Assembly: GCA_002101905.1 (NCBI GenBank)
Contig: LQPU01000037.1
Span: 124,001-188,000 of the forward strand
Reading direction: 5' to 3'
Length of the DNA stretch: 64,000 bases
DNA from: Mycobacterium shimoidei
GTDB taxonomy: Bacteria; Actinomycetota; Actinomycetes; Mycobacteriales; Mycobacteriaceae
The notes beneath the pieces are model-generated. The model was not told the DNA's origin and searched no databases. It saw only the letters and a list, made by a program, of their open reading frames with translations. Both the position numbers and the translations under genes were made by a program. Numbering within the stretch: the stretch's first letter is position 1; each line of letters begins with the position of its first letter. Below are positions 34,891 through 44,005 of the stretch, in pieces.

Positions 34891-36039
34891 CCCCAGCCCG
34901 CGCTGGGCAATGATGGAACGCTGAACCTCGCTTGTGCCGGCATAGATTGTGGTGCCCAACGCGAACCGCATGAGGTGTTCGAAGCAGCCCTGCTCCGGAG
35001 CCGTCGGCTCGAAGTAGCTCCGCGCCGCGTCCGGTCCCACCAGTTCCACCACGTCCTGGCTGGCACGCACGAGCGCTTCGGTGCTGAACACTTTGGACAT
35101 CGGTCCCTCTGCTGCCGGAATTTGGCCGGTTTCGATCATCCAGACGCACCGACGCAGAAGAAGTCTCGAAACCTCGTCCTCCATTGCCACCCTGGCGATT
35201 CGCCGGCGAACGTCTGTCTTGGAGAGCTGTGGAGATCCGTCGTCGGCTCGAGTGGTCGCGGCCCACTGCTCGACGTGCTGCAGCAGGCGAGAAATATGCG
35301 GTCCCCATCCGGATGCGTGCTCGTCTTGCAGTGACAGCCCCATGACCTGCCATCCGGCGTCGACGTCGCCTACGCGCCACTCGTCTGAAACGCGGACGTC
35401 GCGGTAGAACGTGATGTTCGTGCGTTCGCCCGAGAGCGTCCAAACCGCTTGCGCTTCGAATCCGTCGGAGTCGAGCGGGACGAGAAACATGGTGAGGCCC
35501 TTGTGCTTGGGCTTGTCGGGACTGGTGCGTGCCAGTAGGAACACGTAGTCGGCGATGTGCCCATTTGTGGTGAACATCTTGGAGCCGTTGATGACCCATT
35601 GGTCGCCCTCGCGCACGGCCTTTGTGGTTGCTGCCGCGACATCCGAGCCGTTTTCGGGTTCTGTGAAGCCGAGCGCAATGGTGATATCGCCTTTCATCGC
35701 ACCGCCAAGAATCCGGTCCTTCATCTCCGGTGTGCCAACGGCGCGGATGATCGATGCCACCATTCGAGTGGTCTCCGACAGGTACATGGGTGCGTCGGCC
35801 CGCATGAGTTCTTCTCGGAGGACTTGCTCGTCCCATACGTTGCGATTCTGGCCGCCGAATTCAGCCGGCCAGCTCGGGGCGAAATAACCTTCGTCCACCA
35901 GTCCCTTGGCGAAATCGTCGTCATGCGAAACGCCGCTGCGATAGATGCGCTCCTGCGACTCGGGCGTCAGCACTTTCCCGAGGTGGTTACGCACTGCATC
36001 GCGGTAAGCCTCGGTGTTGGTGTCGAGCTGAAAGTGCAT
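34879..36039 (-). CDS. Acyl-CoA dehydrogenase, large subunit type
   Basis: A 386-aa acyl-CoA dehydrogenase with WPAEFGGQNRNVWDE, the flavin loop LGFTEPENGSDVAA, VINGSKMFTTNGHIADYVF and the C-terminal GTTIYAGTSEVQRSIIAQR. The usual YEG catalytic Glu position reads YAG, as in FadE26/FadE34-like subunits whose catalytic Glu lies elsewhere. It is divergent from the small FadE at 36144 across a double operator, so the two are probably expressed together and may pair. It overlaps the TetR 3' end by 12 bases. Confidence 0.87.
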   Translation of the reverse strand: MHFQLDTNTEAYRDAVRNHLGKVLTPESQERIYRSGVSHDDDFAKGLVDEGYFAPSWPAEFGGQNRNVWDEQVLREELMRADAPMYLSETTRMVASIIRAVGTPEMKDRILGGAMKGDITIALGFTEPENGSDVAAATTKAVREGDQWVINGSKMFTTNGHIADYVFLLARTSPDKPKHKGLTMFLVPLDSDGFEAQAVWTLSGERTNITFYRDVRVSDEWRVGDVDAGWQVMGLSLQDEHASGWGPHISRLLQHVEQWAATTRADDGSPQLSKTDVRRRIARVAMEDEVSRLLLRRCVWMIETGQIPAAEGPMSKVFSTEALVRASQDVVELVGPDAARSYFEPTAPEQGCFEHLMRFALGTTIYAGTSEVQRSIIAQRGLGLPR

Positions 36040-36085
36040 GGATCAGAACCAATCTGTCTCACAACGGGCCCGGTGGCAGCCGGCG

Positions 36086-36124
36086 CGATAATGCTACTCT
36101 CATTTGTGAGAGTAACCATATCCG
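36086..36124. promoter_or_regulatory. Back-to-back operator pair between divergent FadE genes
   Basis: Leftward site: TGAGAGT-AGC-ATTATCG on the reverse strand (36086-36102, N3). Rightward site: TGAGAGT-AACC-ATATCCG (36107-36124, N4). Their inner arms make a perfect palindrome, TACTCTCA-TTTG-TGAGAGTA (36095-36114). Each site faces one FadE gene, giving balanced control of the pair. Confidence 0.6.
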
Positions 36125-36143
36125 CATGTGATGGGACCTGAAT

Positions 36144-37166
36144 GTGGACCTGAGCCTTTCGGCCGAACAGGGCCAGCTGGTCGACTCGTTCGCCGCAATG
36201 TATGCGCGCGAGTCGACGTCTGAGCGTATCCGGGCTGCCGAGCCCCTGGGTTTCGATCCCCGGCTGTGGAAGGCACTGCTGGAGACCGGTGCGGTGCAGA
36301 TGGCCGTCGGCGAAGCCGCAGGCGGCTGGGGTGCATCCGAGCTTGAACTGGCCCTGGTTGCCGAGCAGTACGGTCGGGCGGTCGCATCTGCCCCCGTCAT
36401 CGAGGCCCAAGTCGCAGCCAGGCTGCTCGCGAGATCCGGTGATGCGGGCGCGGGACTGCTGGCTGAAGCGATGGCGGGCGACAACCTCGTCAGCTTTGCG
36501 CCGCGCGTCACACACGAACGCGTGCTCGGACTCGTACCCGCCGGAGCCGTCGCGGATGCGGTAGTGGCTCTTGTCGACGAGCGCCTCATTGCAGTGCCGG
36601 TCGGCGGCGAGAACCGTCGACTCGTGCAGAATCTCGGATCGCTTCCGCTGGCCGATATCACTGTCGAGGACGACGCTGTGGTTCTTGCCGAGGGTGACGA
36701 GGCACGGCGGATGTTCTCCGATGCATTGGACCTGTGGCTCGCGTTGACCTCCTCGGCGCTCGCCGGCGCGGCGAAGAAGGCGGTCGAACTGGGCGTCGAG
36801 TACGCCAAGCAGCGACAAGCGTTTGGGGCCCCGATCGGATCTTTTCAGGCGGTGTCTCATCCGCTGGCGGACAGCGCCACTGCCGCTGATGGCTCGCGGT
36901 TGCTGGCGTTCGAGGCGGCGTGTGCGTTCGCCGACGAGCCCGAGCGCGTCACCGAGTTGGCGGCCATGGCATTCGCGTTCGCATACGAGGCGGCGCGCGA
37001 CGCGACCCAGCGCAGCCTGCACATCCATGGCGGGTACGGGTTCGCTATGGAAGGTGACATCCAGCTGTACTACCGCCGGGTCCGCGGCTGGGCCATGGTG
37101 TACGGCGAATCGGCCGTCGCCCTCGACCGCGTGGCGGACGCCCGCTACGGAGTCGTCGCGAACTGA
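36144..37166 (+). CDS. Acyl-CoA dehydrogenase, small subunit type
   Basis: A 340-aa FadE-type protein with VDLSLSAEQGQLVDSFAAMY at the start, VEYAKQRQAFGAPIGSFQAV and the C-terminal SLHIHGGYGFAMEGDIQLYYRR. It has a shortened beta domain, like the small subunits of heteromeric enzymes. GTG 36144 follows GGGACCTG; the nearby ATG 36142 stops at once. It ends 9 bases from the convergent EchA. Confidence 0.86.
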   Translation: MDLSLSAEQGQLVDSFAAMYARESTSERIRAAEPLGFDPRLWKALLETGAVQMAVGEAAGGWGASELELALVAEQYGRAVASAPVIEAQVAARLLARSGDAGAGLLAEAMAGDNLVSFAPRVTHERVLGLVPAGAVADAVVALVDERLIAVPVGGENRRLVQNLGSLPLADITVEDDAVVLAEGDEARRMFSDALDLWLALTSSALAGAAKKAVELGVEYAKQRQAFGAPIGSFQAVSHPLADSATAADGSRLLAFEAACAFADEPERVTELAAMAFAFAYEAARDATQRSLHIHGGYGFAMEGDIQLYYRRVRGWAMVYGESAVALDRVADARYGVVAN

Positions 37167-37175
37167 CCGGCGTCG

Positions 37176-38084
37176 TCACGCCTCAGCGCGTACTTGGTCT
37201 TTGACCGACAGGACTATCGGGGGGGCGGTTCGCCAATTCGGCACGCCCTGCTCCTCTCCGGCAGTGGCACGCTTGTCGTCGCGCACGCCGACCCAGTGCG
37301 AGTGGTTCAGCTGGTGCAGGGTGAAGCAGGACTGCAGGGCGTTATAGAAGCCCATGTTGTCCACGGACTGATTGACCGACTCCTTGATGAGCAGCGCGGC
37401 CATGGTCGGAACTGTGGCGATGCGCCGGGCCATCTCCAACGTGCGATCGGCCAACTCTTCGCGCTTGAAGATCTTGCTCACCATGCCGAGCCGGTAAGCC
37501 TCCTCGATGGAGATCGCGTCGCCAGTCAACATCAGTTCCTTGGTGCGACGGGGCCCGAACTCCCACGGGTGACCGAAGTACTCCATGCCGCACATACCGA
37601 GCCGGGTGCCGACGACATCGGCGAACCGCACCTCTTCGCTTCCGACGATCAAGTCGCATGCCCATATCAGCATGAGACCTGCTGAGAACACGTCTCCGTG
37701 GACCTGCGCGATCGTGATCTTGCGCAGATTTCGCCAGCGCAGGTTGTTCTGGAAGAAGTAGTGCCACTCCTGCAGCATGATCTTCTCCGCGCCCTCTCGG
37801 GTCCCGCCGTTGATGGCCGCGGTCGGGTGCTGACCTGGTCCAGGGGTGAACTCAGCGCGGGCCTGCTTGGAGCCAATGTCATGGCCAGAAGAGAACATGG
37901 GCCCCTCGCCGGCGAGGATGACGACGCGGACGTTGTCGTCGGCCTCAGCGCGGGCGAAGGCCTCGTCGAGTTCGACCAACATCCCACGGTTTTGTGCATT
38001 GCGTTGCTCCGGACGGTTTAACGAGATTCGGACGATCTGGCCGTCGTCAAACGTCTCGGTCTTCAAGAACTCGTAATTGCTCAT
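37176..38084 (-). CDS. Enoyl-CoA hydratase/isomerase family protein
   Basis: A 302-aa crotonase-fold protein with an insert after the first oxyanion segment (PMFSSGHDIGSKQ then about 45 residues ending EWHYFFQNNLRWRNL). The second segment is VHGDVFSAGLMLIWACDLIVGSE, without the usual Glu. The WRNLRKITIAQVHG pattern and insert are shared in outline with the proteins at 53301 and 58793 and with mycobacterial EchA13-like proteins. It has its own promoter with two operator sites. Confidence 0.85.
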   Translation of the reverse strand: MSNYEFLKTETFDDGQIVRISLNRPEQRNAQNRGMLVELDEAFARAEADDNVRVVILAGEGPMFSSGHDIGSKQARAEFTPGPGQHPTAAINGGTREGAEKIMLQEWHYFFQNNLRWRNLRKITIAQVHGDVFSAGLMLIWACDLIVGSEEVRFADVVGTRLGMCGMEYFGHPWEFGPRRTKELMLTGDAISIEEAYRLGMVSKIFKREELADRTLEMARRIATVPTMAALLIKESVNQSVDNMGFYNALQSCFTLHQLNHSHWVGVRDDKRATAGEEQGVPNWRTAPPIVLSVKDQVRAEA

Positions 38085-38106
38085 TGTCTCCTCCGCGGCT
38101 CTTCGA

Positions 38107-38147
38107 TGGCAATGTTTGTTATCAAGAACTGAGAAGGTATGTTCTCA
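38107..38147. promoter_or_regulatory. Two tandem N4 operator sites, divergent promoter
   Basis: TGGCAAT-GTTT-GTTATCA (38107-38124) matches all 14 arm positions. TGAGAAG-GTAT-GTTCTCA (38130-38147) is a near-perfect palindrome with 13 of 14. They lie between the leftward EchA start (38084) and the rightward reductase start (38182), six bases apart. Confidence 0.7.
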
Positions 38148-38181
38148 CACGTCGGGTGGGGTCAACCCGGGAAGGGCGCAC

Positions 38182-39294
38182 ATGACGGACTGCCAACGTA
38201 AGCCGCGGGTGATTCTTTGGGGTCCCGGTCAAGTCGGCGTCGGCGCTTTGCGGGCGCTGATCGCACACCCCGGTTTGGACCTGGTGGGCGTGGTCGTGCA
38301 TGCCGAAACGAAGGACGGCAGGGATGCTGGCGATCTGTGCGGGATGCCCGTGACCGGCGTCATCGCGACCCGCGACGTTGACGCCGCACTGTCTCTCGAC
38401 GCCGATGTGGTCGCCTACTTCGCGTCGGGGGACTACCGGTATCGGGAAGCGGCCCAGGACGTCGCCCGCTGCCTTCGCGCAGGGAAGAACGTCGTGTGCA
38501 CCTCGCTGGTACCGATGTGTTATCCACCCGCCGCCGACAAGCAAACGGTCGACCTCATTTCTGCGGCATGCGAGGAGGGCGGCACGAGCTTCTTCAACAG
38601 TGGCGTCGATCCCGGCTGGGCCAACGATGTCATCGCGTTGACGATGACGGGTTTCAGCAGCCGCGTCGACACCATCACCATGCTTGAGATGCTCGATTAT
38701 GGCCCGATCAACCAACCCGACATCATGTTTGACTTCATGGGATTCGGCCACCCGCCGGACCATCCGGCGCCGTTATTCGATACTGCGCGCCTGGCCGCGT
38801 TGTGGGCGCCGATCGTGCATTTGGTAGCGGACGGGCTGGGCTTGCCACTGGATCGAGTCGATACAACGATCGAAAAGTGGTTGGCGACCGAGCGTTACGC
38901 GGTGGCCTCGGGGTGGATCGAGCCAGGAACGATGGGTGGAATGCGATTTAGGCTCGCAGGGATGGTCGGCGGTGACGAGCGGGTGGTGCTGGAACACATC
39001 ACCCGCATGGGCAAAGGATCGGCTCCCGAGTGGCCGCGACATGCATCGCCGCACGGCGGTTATCGCGTCATTGTCGACGGTCTGCCCACGTATACCGTTG
39101 ACATTGAAATGCACGGACGGGGAAACAATATGCGGGGCTTGACATATGCGACAGTGATGCGAGAAATCAATGCCATTCCGGCAGTCATCGCAGCGCCACC
39201 GGGCCTCTTGTCGACGCTGGATCTACCGCTTGTTACCGGCCCAGTCCGCGGCGGGACTTGGCAGGGCGTTCTTCCGCGCACGATGCCGGTATGA
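38182..39294 (+). CDS. DapB-like NAD(P)-binding oxidoreductase
   Basis: A 370-aa protein with an N-terminal Rossmann fold, VILWGPGQVGVGALRAL, and later CTSLVPMCYPP and FFNSGVDPGWANDVIAL. It resembles the dihydrodipicolinate reductase N-terminal domain proteins and 2,4-diaminopentanoate dehydrogenases, which act on imines or carbonyls. The true substrate here is unknown. ATG 38182 has GAAGGG upstream; the longer frame from 38077 crosses the operators and is rejected. The stop overlaps the nitroreductase start. Confidence 0.83.
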   Translation: MTDCQRKPRVILWGPGQVGVGALRALIAHPGLDLVGVVVHAETKDGRDAGDLCGMPVTGVIATRDVDAALSLDADVVAYFASGDYRYREAAQDVARCLRAGKNVVCTSLVPMCYPPAADKQTVDLISAACEEGGTSFFNSGVDPGWANDVIALTMTGFSSRVDTITMLEMLDYGPINQPDIMFDFMGFGHPPDHPAPLFDTARLAALWAPIVHLVADGLGLPLDRVDTTIEKWLATERYAVASGWIEPGTMGGMRFRLAGMVGGDERVVLEHITRMGKGSAPEWPRHASPHGGYRVIVDGLPTYTVDIEMHGRGNNMRGLTYATVMREINAIPAVIAAPPGLLSTLDLPLVTGPVRGGTWQGVLPRTMPV

Positions 39295-39950
39295 CGAGCC
39301 GAGCCCCGTCGTCGACATCGTCAGACTTGTGGGAGGTCATGCGCAGTGCATCGACCGTGCGACGCTATCGCGATGACCCCGTCTCCGACGAGGTCATCGA
39401 CACCTGTCTTCGCGCGGCGAGCTGGGCTCCATCTGGGGGCAATCAGCAGCCATGGCGGTTTGTCGTACTGCGATCGCAGAGCTTGCGCGACGTGATCACG
39501 GCCGCGGCCCATAAGACATGGGACGTGATGACTGAGTTTTATTCGATTTCGATGCCTGAAAACGAGGCCGCCGACCCCAAATCGCGCGTACTCCGAACGA
39601 TGGCTGAACACATGAGTGTTGGTGGGGCGGCGCCCGTACTGGTGCTGTTTTGTGTCCAGCCGCAGCGAGGAACCACCGAGCTACAGCAGGGGGGTTCGAT
39701 CTTTCCCGCGGTGCAGAACTTCCTACTGGCCGCCCGCGCACAGGGACTCGGTGCGGCGATCACCTTGTGGCACGGGTCCTGTGAGGACCAGCTGCGGTCC
39801 ATGGTCGGAATTCCTGACGACTGGAAGATAGCGACCCTGCTTACGGTGGGCTGGCCCAAGGGCAGGCACCATACGGTGCGGCGCAAACCGCTGACGGAGG
39901 TGGCGACGATTGATCGCTGGGACTCGCCTTGGCAGATCAGGAGCGGATGA
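39291..39950 (+). CDS. Nitroreductase-family flavoprotein
   Basis: A 219-aa FMN-dependent nitroreductase-fold protein: STVRRYRDDPVSDEVID, SWAPSGGNQQPWRFVVLR and, at the C-terminus, TVGWPKGRHHTVRRKPL. Members reduce nitro groups, enones or other electron-poor double bonds with NAD(P)H. ATG 39291 overlaps the preceding stop (ATGA); I reject the longer frame from 39258. It sits between an oxidoreductase and a FadD, as part of a three-gene rightward operon. Confidence 0.87.
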   Translation: MTSRAPSSTSSDLWEVMRSASTVRRYRDDPVSDEVIDTCLRAASWAPSGGNQQPWRFVVLRSQSLRDVITAAAHKTWDVMTEFYSISMPENEAADPKSRVLRTMAEHMSVGGAAPVLVLFCVQPQRGTTELQQGGSIFPAVQNFLLAARAQGLGAAITLWHGSCEDQLRSMVGIPDDWKIATLLTVGWPKGRHHTVRRKPLTEVATIDRWDSPWQIRSG

Positions 39951-39951
39951 C

Positions 39952-41511
39952 TTGCGGCCAAGCGGCATGCGCATGGACCTGCGCGATCACGTCGGATCCA
40001 CGAAACCCGCTGTGATACTTCACCCTTCTGGGGTGACGGTGAGTTTCGACGAGCTCGAGGCTAACGCGAATCGGCTTGCCCACTATTTGCGCCGGCAGGG
40101 GCTCACAGCGGGAGACACGATTGCCATCGTGATGGAGAACAACGAACACATACATGCGGCGATGTGGGCTGCCAGGAGAAGCGGCCTGTACTACACGTTG
40201 GTCAATACACAGTTGCACGCCGCCGAAATTGCCTACATCGTGAGCGACAGCGGCGCCAAGGCGGTTATTTCGTCACTGGCGATGGGCGCTGTGTGCCAAC
40301 AGCTGTCGGAATCGCTTCCGCGCGGTCTGCCATCCGTGGCACTTATCGCCGGCGGTGAACTAGAAGAGTGGCAACGCTATCCGGATTGCGCTGCCACCAT
40401 GCCCGCGACACCCATTCCGGATGAATGCGACGGGCAGCTTCTCCAGTACTCAGCCGGAAGCACCGGACGCCCGAAGGGAATCCGCCGCCCATTGAACCCC
40501 GTCGGCTCTGGACGAACGAGTCTGTCGACGCCTGTGTTCGAGGCGCTCGGAGTGACAGGCGATTCCGTGTACATGAGTCCGGCTCCGACTTACCACACTG
40601 CACCGGCGATGTGGACAATGGCTGCCCAAGCCGCCGGCGCAACCACCGTCATGATGGAAGCATTCGACGCCGAGGCCGCGCTGGCCTGCATCGAGCGGTA
40701 CGGCGTGACACATGCGCAGTTCGTCCCCACGATGTTCGTCAAGATGCTGCGATTGCCAAAGGCCACGCGAATGCGATTCGACCTGTCGACGCTTCAACGC
40801 GTGGTTCACGCTGCCGCGCCGTGTCCGCCCGAGATAAAGCGACAGATGATCGATTGGTGGGGTCCGATCGTCGACGAATACTACGGATCCTCCGAAGGTG
40901 CGGGAATATCGTTCATCCGCGCCGAAGAGTGGCTGCGCCACCCCGGTTCGGTTGGCAAGCCAATGCTAGGGGTGCCGCACATCCTCGACGACGACGGCAA
41001 CGAACTCTCAGCCGGACAAGTCGGCGACATCTACTACGAGGGCGGCTATCCCTTCGAGTACCTCAACGACGCGGCGAAGACAGCCGCAGCTCGCAATTCG
41101 AAGGGCTGGGTCACGGTAGGTGACGTCGGTTACCTGGACGGCGACGGCTACTTGTACCTCACGGACCGTCGGCATCACATGATCATCTCGGGCGGCGTCA
41201 ACATCTATCCGCAGGAAACCGAGGATGCGTTGGTGAGCCACCCGCTGGTGGTCGACGCTGCGGTGTTCGGCATACCAGACGAGGTGATGGGCCAATCGGT
41301 CATCGGCGTCGTTCAACTAGTCGATCCGGCGCAGGCCTCACCTGATCTCGCCGACGAGTTAGTCGGGTGGCTCCGACATCGGCTGGCTCACTACAAGTGT
41401 CCGCGATCGCTGTTCTTCGAACCGCAGTTGCCGCGCAGCGACGCCGGAAAGCTGTACAAACAGGAGCTGATCGACAAGTACTCGCGGCGTCGAACTCGCC
41501 TGGGCTTGTAG
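39952..41511 (+). CDS. Acyl-CoA synthetase (AMP-binding, FadD type)
   Basis: A 519-aa adenylate-forming ligase with LLQYSAGSTGRPKGIRRPL (P-loop), DEYYGSSEGAGISF (A5), GWVTVGDVGYLDGDGYLY (A7), DRRHHMIISGGVNIYPQE (A8) and the catalytic Lys in SDAGKLYKQEL. The start is uncertain: TTG 39952 has AGGAG 8 bases upstream, while ATG 39967 and ATG 39973 lack a site but 39973 matches the paralogue start. It is a close paralogue of the ligase at 54176; both share THAQFVPTMFVKMLKLPK-like and HAAAPCP segments. Confidence 0.86.
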   Translation: MRPSGMRMDLRDHVGSTKPAVILHPSGVTVSFDELEANANRLAHYLRRQGLTAGDTIAIVMENNEHIHAAMWAARRSGLYYTLVNTQLHAAEIAYIVSDSGAKAVISSLAMGAVCQQLSESLPRGLPSVALIAGGELEEWQRYPDCAATMPATPIPDECDGQLLQYSAGSTGRPKGIRRPLNPVGSGRTSLSTPVFEALGVTGDSVYMSPAPTYHTAPAMWTMAAQAAGATTVMMEAFDAEAALACIERYGVTHAQFVPTMFVKMLRLPKATRMRFDLSTLQRVVHAAAPCPPEIKRQMIDWWGPIVDEYYGSSEGAGISFIRAEEWLRHPGSVGKPMLGVPHILDDDGNELSAGQVGDIYYEGGYPFEYLNDAAKTAAARNSKGWVTVGDVGYLDGDGYLYLTDRRHHMIISGGVNIYPQETEDALVSHPLVVDAAVFGIPDEVMGQSVIGVVQLVDPAQASPDLADELVGWLRHRLAHYKCPRSLFFEPQLPRSDAGKLYKQELIDKYSRRRTRLGL

Positions 41512-41539
41512 AAGCCAAGGCCATTCTCGGGCGGGCCCG

Positions 41540-42697
41540 TCAGCCAGACCCGAAATCGATAACGCCGCGGATGATTTCACCGTTGAGCAGGTCGGCGTAG
41601 GCACTGTTGATGTCGTCGAGGCGATAGCGGCGGGTGATCATCTCGTCGAGTTGCAGCTGGCCGGTCTGATAGAGCTTGGCCAACCGGGTGACGTCGGCCT
41701 TGGGGTTGCACGATCCGAACACCGTGCCCGCCAAGTTCTTGTTCATCAAGATGAAGTCCTGCAGGTCGAACTTGATCGATTGTGTTGTCTGCGCAGTCAT
41801 CCCGGTGAGTACACAGGTCCCACCCTTGCGGGTGAGTTTCAACGCATCACGCACATCACCAGCGGTGATCAGCGACGGCGAGACCACGACGGTGTCGGCC
41901 ATCACGCCACGGGTCAGGTCACGCACCAGATCGACGGCATCGGCGGCCGTCGCGGCATTGTGGGTGGCGCCGAATCGCAGCGCAGACTTCTGTTTGAACT
42001 CTACCGGGTCGACGGCGATGATCTGTGCTGCGCCGTTGATCCGGGCGCCCTGGATGGCACCGGTTCCGATGCCGCCGACGCCGATCACGACGACGGTGTC
42101 GCCGCCGCGCATCCCACCGCGGTTGGCCACCGAACCGTATCCGGTCGGAATCGCGCATGCCAGCAACGCCGCGGGAACCAACGGCAGATCCGGGTCGATC
42201 TTGACCAGTGAACTCGCCGCCACCACGGTATGTTCTGCGAACGCGCCGATCTTGGAGATGTGACCCAGTTCTTTGCCGTCGGCGGTGTGGTGGCGAAAGG
42301 TTCCGTCGGTCGGCATTCCGGGGGTAAGGGTGCCGATCCCGGCGTCACAAATGTATTCCATGCCGGTTGCGCACCAACGGCATTGGCCGCACACCGCGAC
42401 GAATGACGTCACCACATGGTCGCCTGGCGCTAAGTCGGTGACGTCCGCGCCGACCGAGCGGACGATGCCCGAACCCTCGTGACCGCCGATCGTGGGGAAC
42501 ATGGTCGGCAATCCCAGCGAACGCAGAACCTCGTTGGGAGCGGCCATGTCGCCCTTGAGGATGTGGTCATCGGAGTGACACAGCCCGGCGGCGGCCATCT
42601 CGACCAGAACCTCGCCGGCGCGCGGCGGATCGAGCTCGAATTCCTCCACCGACCACGGCCCGCCGACATCGTGCAGGATCGCCGCTCGGCTTTTCAT
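41540..42697 (-). CDS. Zinc-dependent alcohol dehydrogenase (NDMA/mycofactocin type)
   Basis: A 385-aa medium-chain dehydrogenase. The catalytic zinc site is seen in GLCHSDDH and GGHEGSGIV, the structural zinc in CGQCRWCATGMEYIC, and the cofactor loop in VIGVGGIGTGAIQGA. The sequence is of the Rxyl_3153 branch, which is linked to mycofactocin and tightly bound nicotinamide. It should oxidise an alcohol, fitting the P450 just upstream, whose stop overlaps this start (ATGA). Hydroxylation followed by alcohol oxidation is the likely order. Confidence 0.88.
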   Translation of the reverse strand: MKSRAAILHDVGGPWSVEEFELDPPRAGEVLVEMAAAGLCHSDDHILKGDMAAPNEVLRSLGLPTMFPTIGGHEGSGIVRSVGADVTDLAPGDHVVTSFVAVCGQCRWCATGMEYICDAGIGTLTPGMPTDGTFRHHTADGKELGHISKIGAFAEHTVVAASSLVKIDPDLPLVPAALLACAIPTGYGSVANRGGMRGGDTVVVIGVGGIGTGAIQGARINGAAQIIAVDPVEFKQKSALRFGATHNAATAADAVDLVRDLTRGVMADTVVVSPSLITAGDVRDALKLTRKGGTCVLTGMTAQTTQSIKFDLQDFILMNKNLAGTVFGSCNPKADVTRLAKLYQTGQLQLDEMITRRYRLDDINSAYADLLNGEIIRGVIDFGSG

Positions 42698-43908
42698 GAC
42701 ACCGGGCTGAAGGTGACCGGAAGTTTGTTGGGGGAGCGGAAGGTCAGGCCGACAATCCGGGCGTCCTCATCGGGTACTAGGCGCAAATCGGTGACCCGAT
42801 CGAACAAGCTGTTGAGCATGACCCGGGTTTCCAGCCGGGCCAGATGCATGCCCAGACACATGTGAATACCGCCGGCGAACGAGATGTTGGCCAGCCGCGG
42901 CCGGTTGATGTCGAACATATCGGGGTTCTCCCAGCGGCTTTCGTCGTGATTGGCCGATCCCATACACAGGTCGACTTGTGCGCCGGATGGGATTGTGTGC
43001 CCACCCATTTCGACGTCTTTGGTGGTGGTGCGGGGCACCATGGTGAGCGGTGTTTCAACCCGTAGCCCCTCTTCGAACGCGGCCGGGATCAGCGACCGGT
43101 CCTGGTAGACCATCGCCAACTGTTCAGGGTGGGTCAACAGCAGATACAGCAGGTTCCCCGACGACCGGTAAGTGGTTTCCAGACCGGCCGGTAGCAGCAG
43201 GCGCAAGAACGAGATGATGGCCTCGTCAGTCAGTTTCTCGCCGTCGATTTCGGCGCTGACCAAGTCGCCGATGATGTCGTCGGTGATCTTGCGACGTCGC
43301 TGCTCGACCTGTTCGAGGAAGTAGTCGTGTAATTCGACCGAAGCCCTTAGGCCGGCCTCGATGTCGACCGGTATCGAGATCAGGTCGAAAGACAATCGGC
43401 GGAACATGTCGAGGTCCTCGCGGGGAAGCCCAAGCAGTGTGGCGGCTACCCGGGTGGGGAACTCGAACGTGACGGCCTTCACCAGATCGGCGGCGCCGTC
43501 GTTCTTGATCTCATCGACAAGCTGGCTGCACACGGGTCCGATCACTGACGGTTCCCACCGCTCCAGCGCGGTGGCGCGGAAAGCCTTGGCCACCAGGTTG
43601 CGATGATCGTGGTGCTCCTTGCCGCCCATTGCAAGGATGGTGTGCCCGATCACCAGCCCGATGGTCTGGTCGTACGCGTGCGAGCTGAACGTCTCGTCGT
43701 CCCGGAATGCCTGGAACACATGGTCGTAGCCGAACAGCACCCATTCGTCACTGGGCACCAGTTCCGGCGGTAACTGTGAGTGGTCGGAAAGGCTGCCATG
43801 CCAAACCGGATGCGTGCGCCGCATGTATTCGAAGAAGGGATAAGGACTGGTTTCGCCCGTGAGGTCGAGCGTGACGGGCTGGCCGTGCGGCCCCGCGCTG
43901 ATCGTCAT
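42694..43908 (-). CDS. Cytochrome P450
   Basis: A 404-aa soluble bacterial P450. The I-helix reads LLLPAGLETTYRSSGN, the ExxR motif is in FEEGLRVETP, and the haem loop is FAGGIHMCLGMHLAR with Cys as iron ligand. No membrane anchor is present. It will need a separate ferredoxin, none of which is encoded nearby. I chose ATG 43908 (MTISAGPHG) because AGAAGGG lies six bases upstream; the longer frame to 43977 overlaps the palindrome in the promoter. Confidence 0.88.
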   Translation of the reverse strand: MTISAGPHGQPVTLDLTGETSPYPFFEYMRRTHPVWHGSLSDHSQLPPELVPSDEWVLFGYDHVFQAFRDDETFSSHAYDQTIGLVIGHTILAMGGKEHHDHRNLVAKAFRATALERWEPSVIGPVCSQLVDEIKNDGAADLVKAVTFEFPTRVAATLLGLPREDLDMFRRLSFDLISIPVDIEAGLRASVELHDYFLEQVEQRRRKITDDIIGDLVSAEIDGEKLTDEAIISFLRLLLPAGLETTYRSSGNLLYLLLTHPEQLAMVYQDRSLIPAAFEEGLRVETPLTMVPRTTTKDVEMGGHTIPSGAQVDLCMGSANHDESRWENPDMFDINRPRLANISFAGGIHMCLGMHLARLETRVMLNSLFDRVTDLRLVPDEDARIVGLTFRSPNKLPVTFSPVS

Positions 43909-43965
43909 CAGCATCCCTTCTAAAGCGACCGGTAAGCCCAGGTCAGAAGACCTGCCCGGGTAGAA

Positions 43966-43991
43966 CATTGCTATCATAATATAAATAGCAA
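43966..43991 (-). promoter_or_regulatory. AT-rich palindrome in the P450 promoter
   Basis: TTGCTAT (43968-43974) and ATAGCAA (43985-43991) are a perfect inverted repeat around a 10-base AT-rich core. CATTGCTATCAT (43966-43977) recurs as CATTGCTACCAT at 45511. This is not the TGRNAAY operator, so another regulator is likely. Confidence 0.5.
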
Positions 43992-44005
43992 CGAAGCCGG
44001 GGTGG

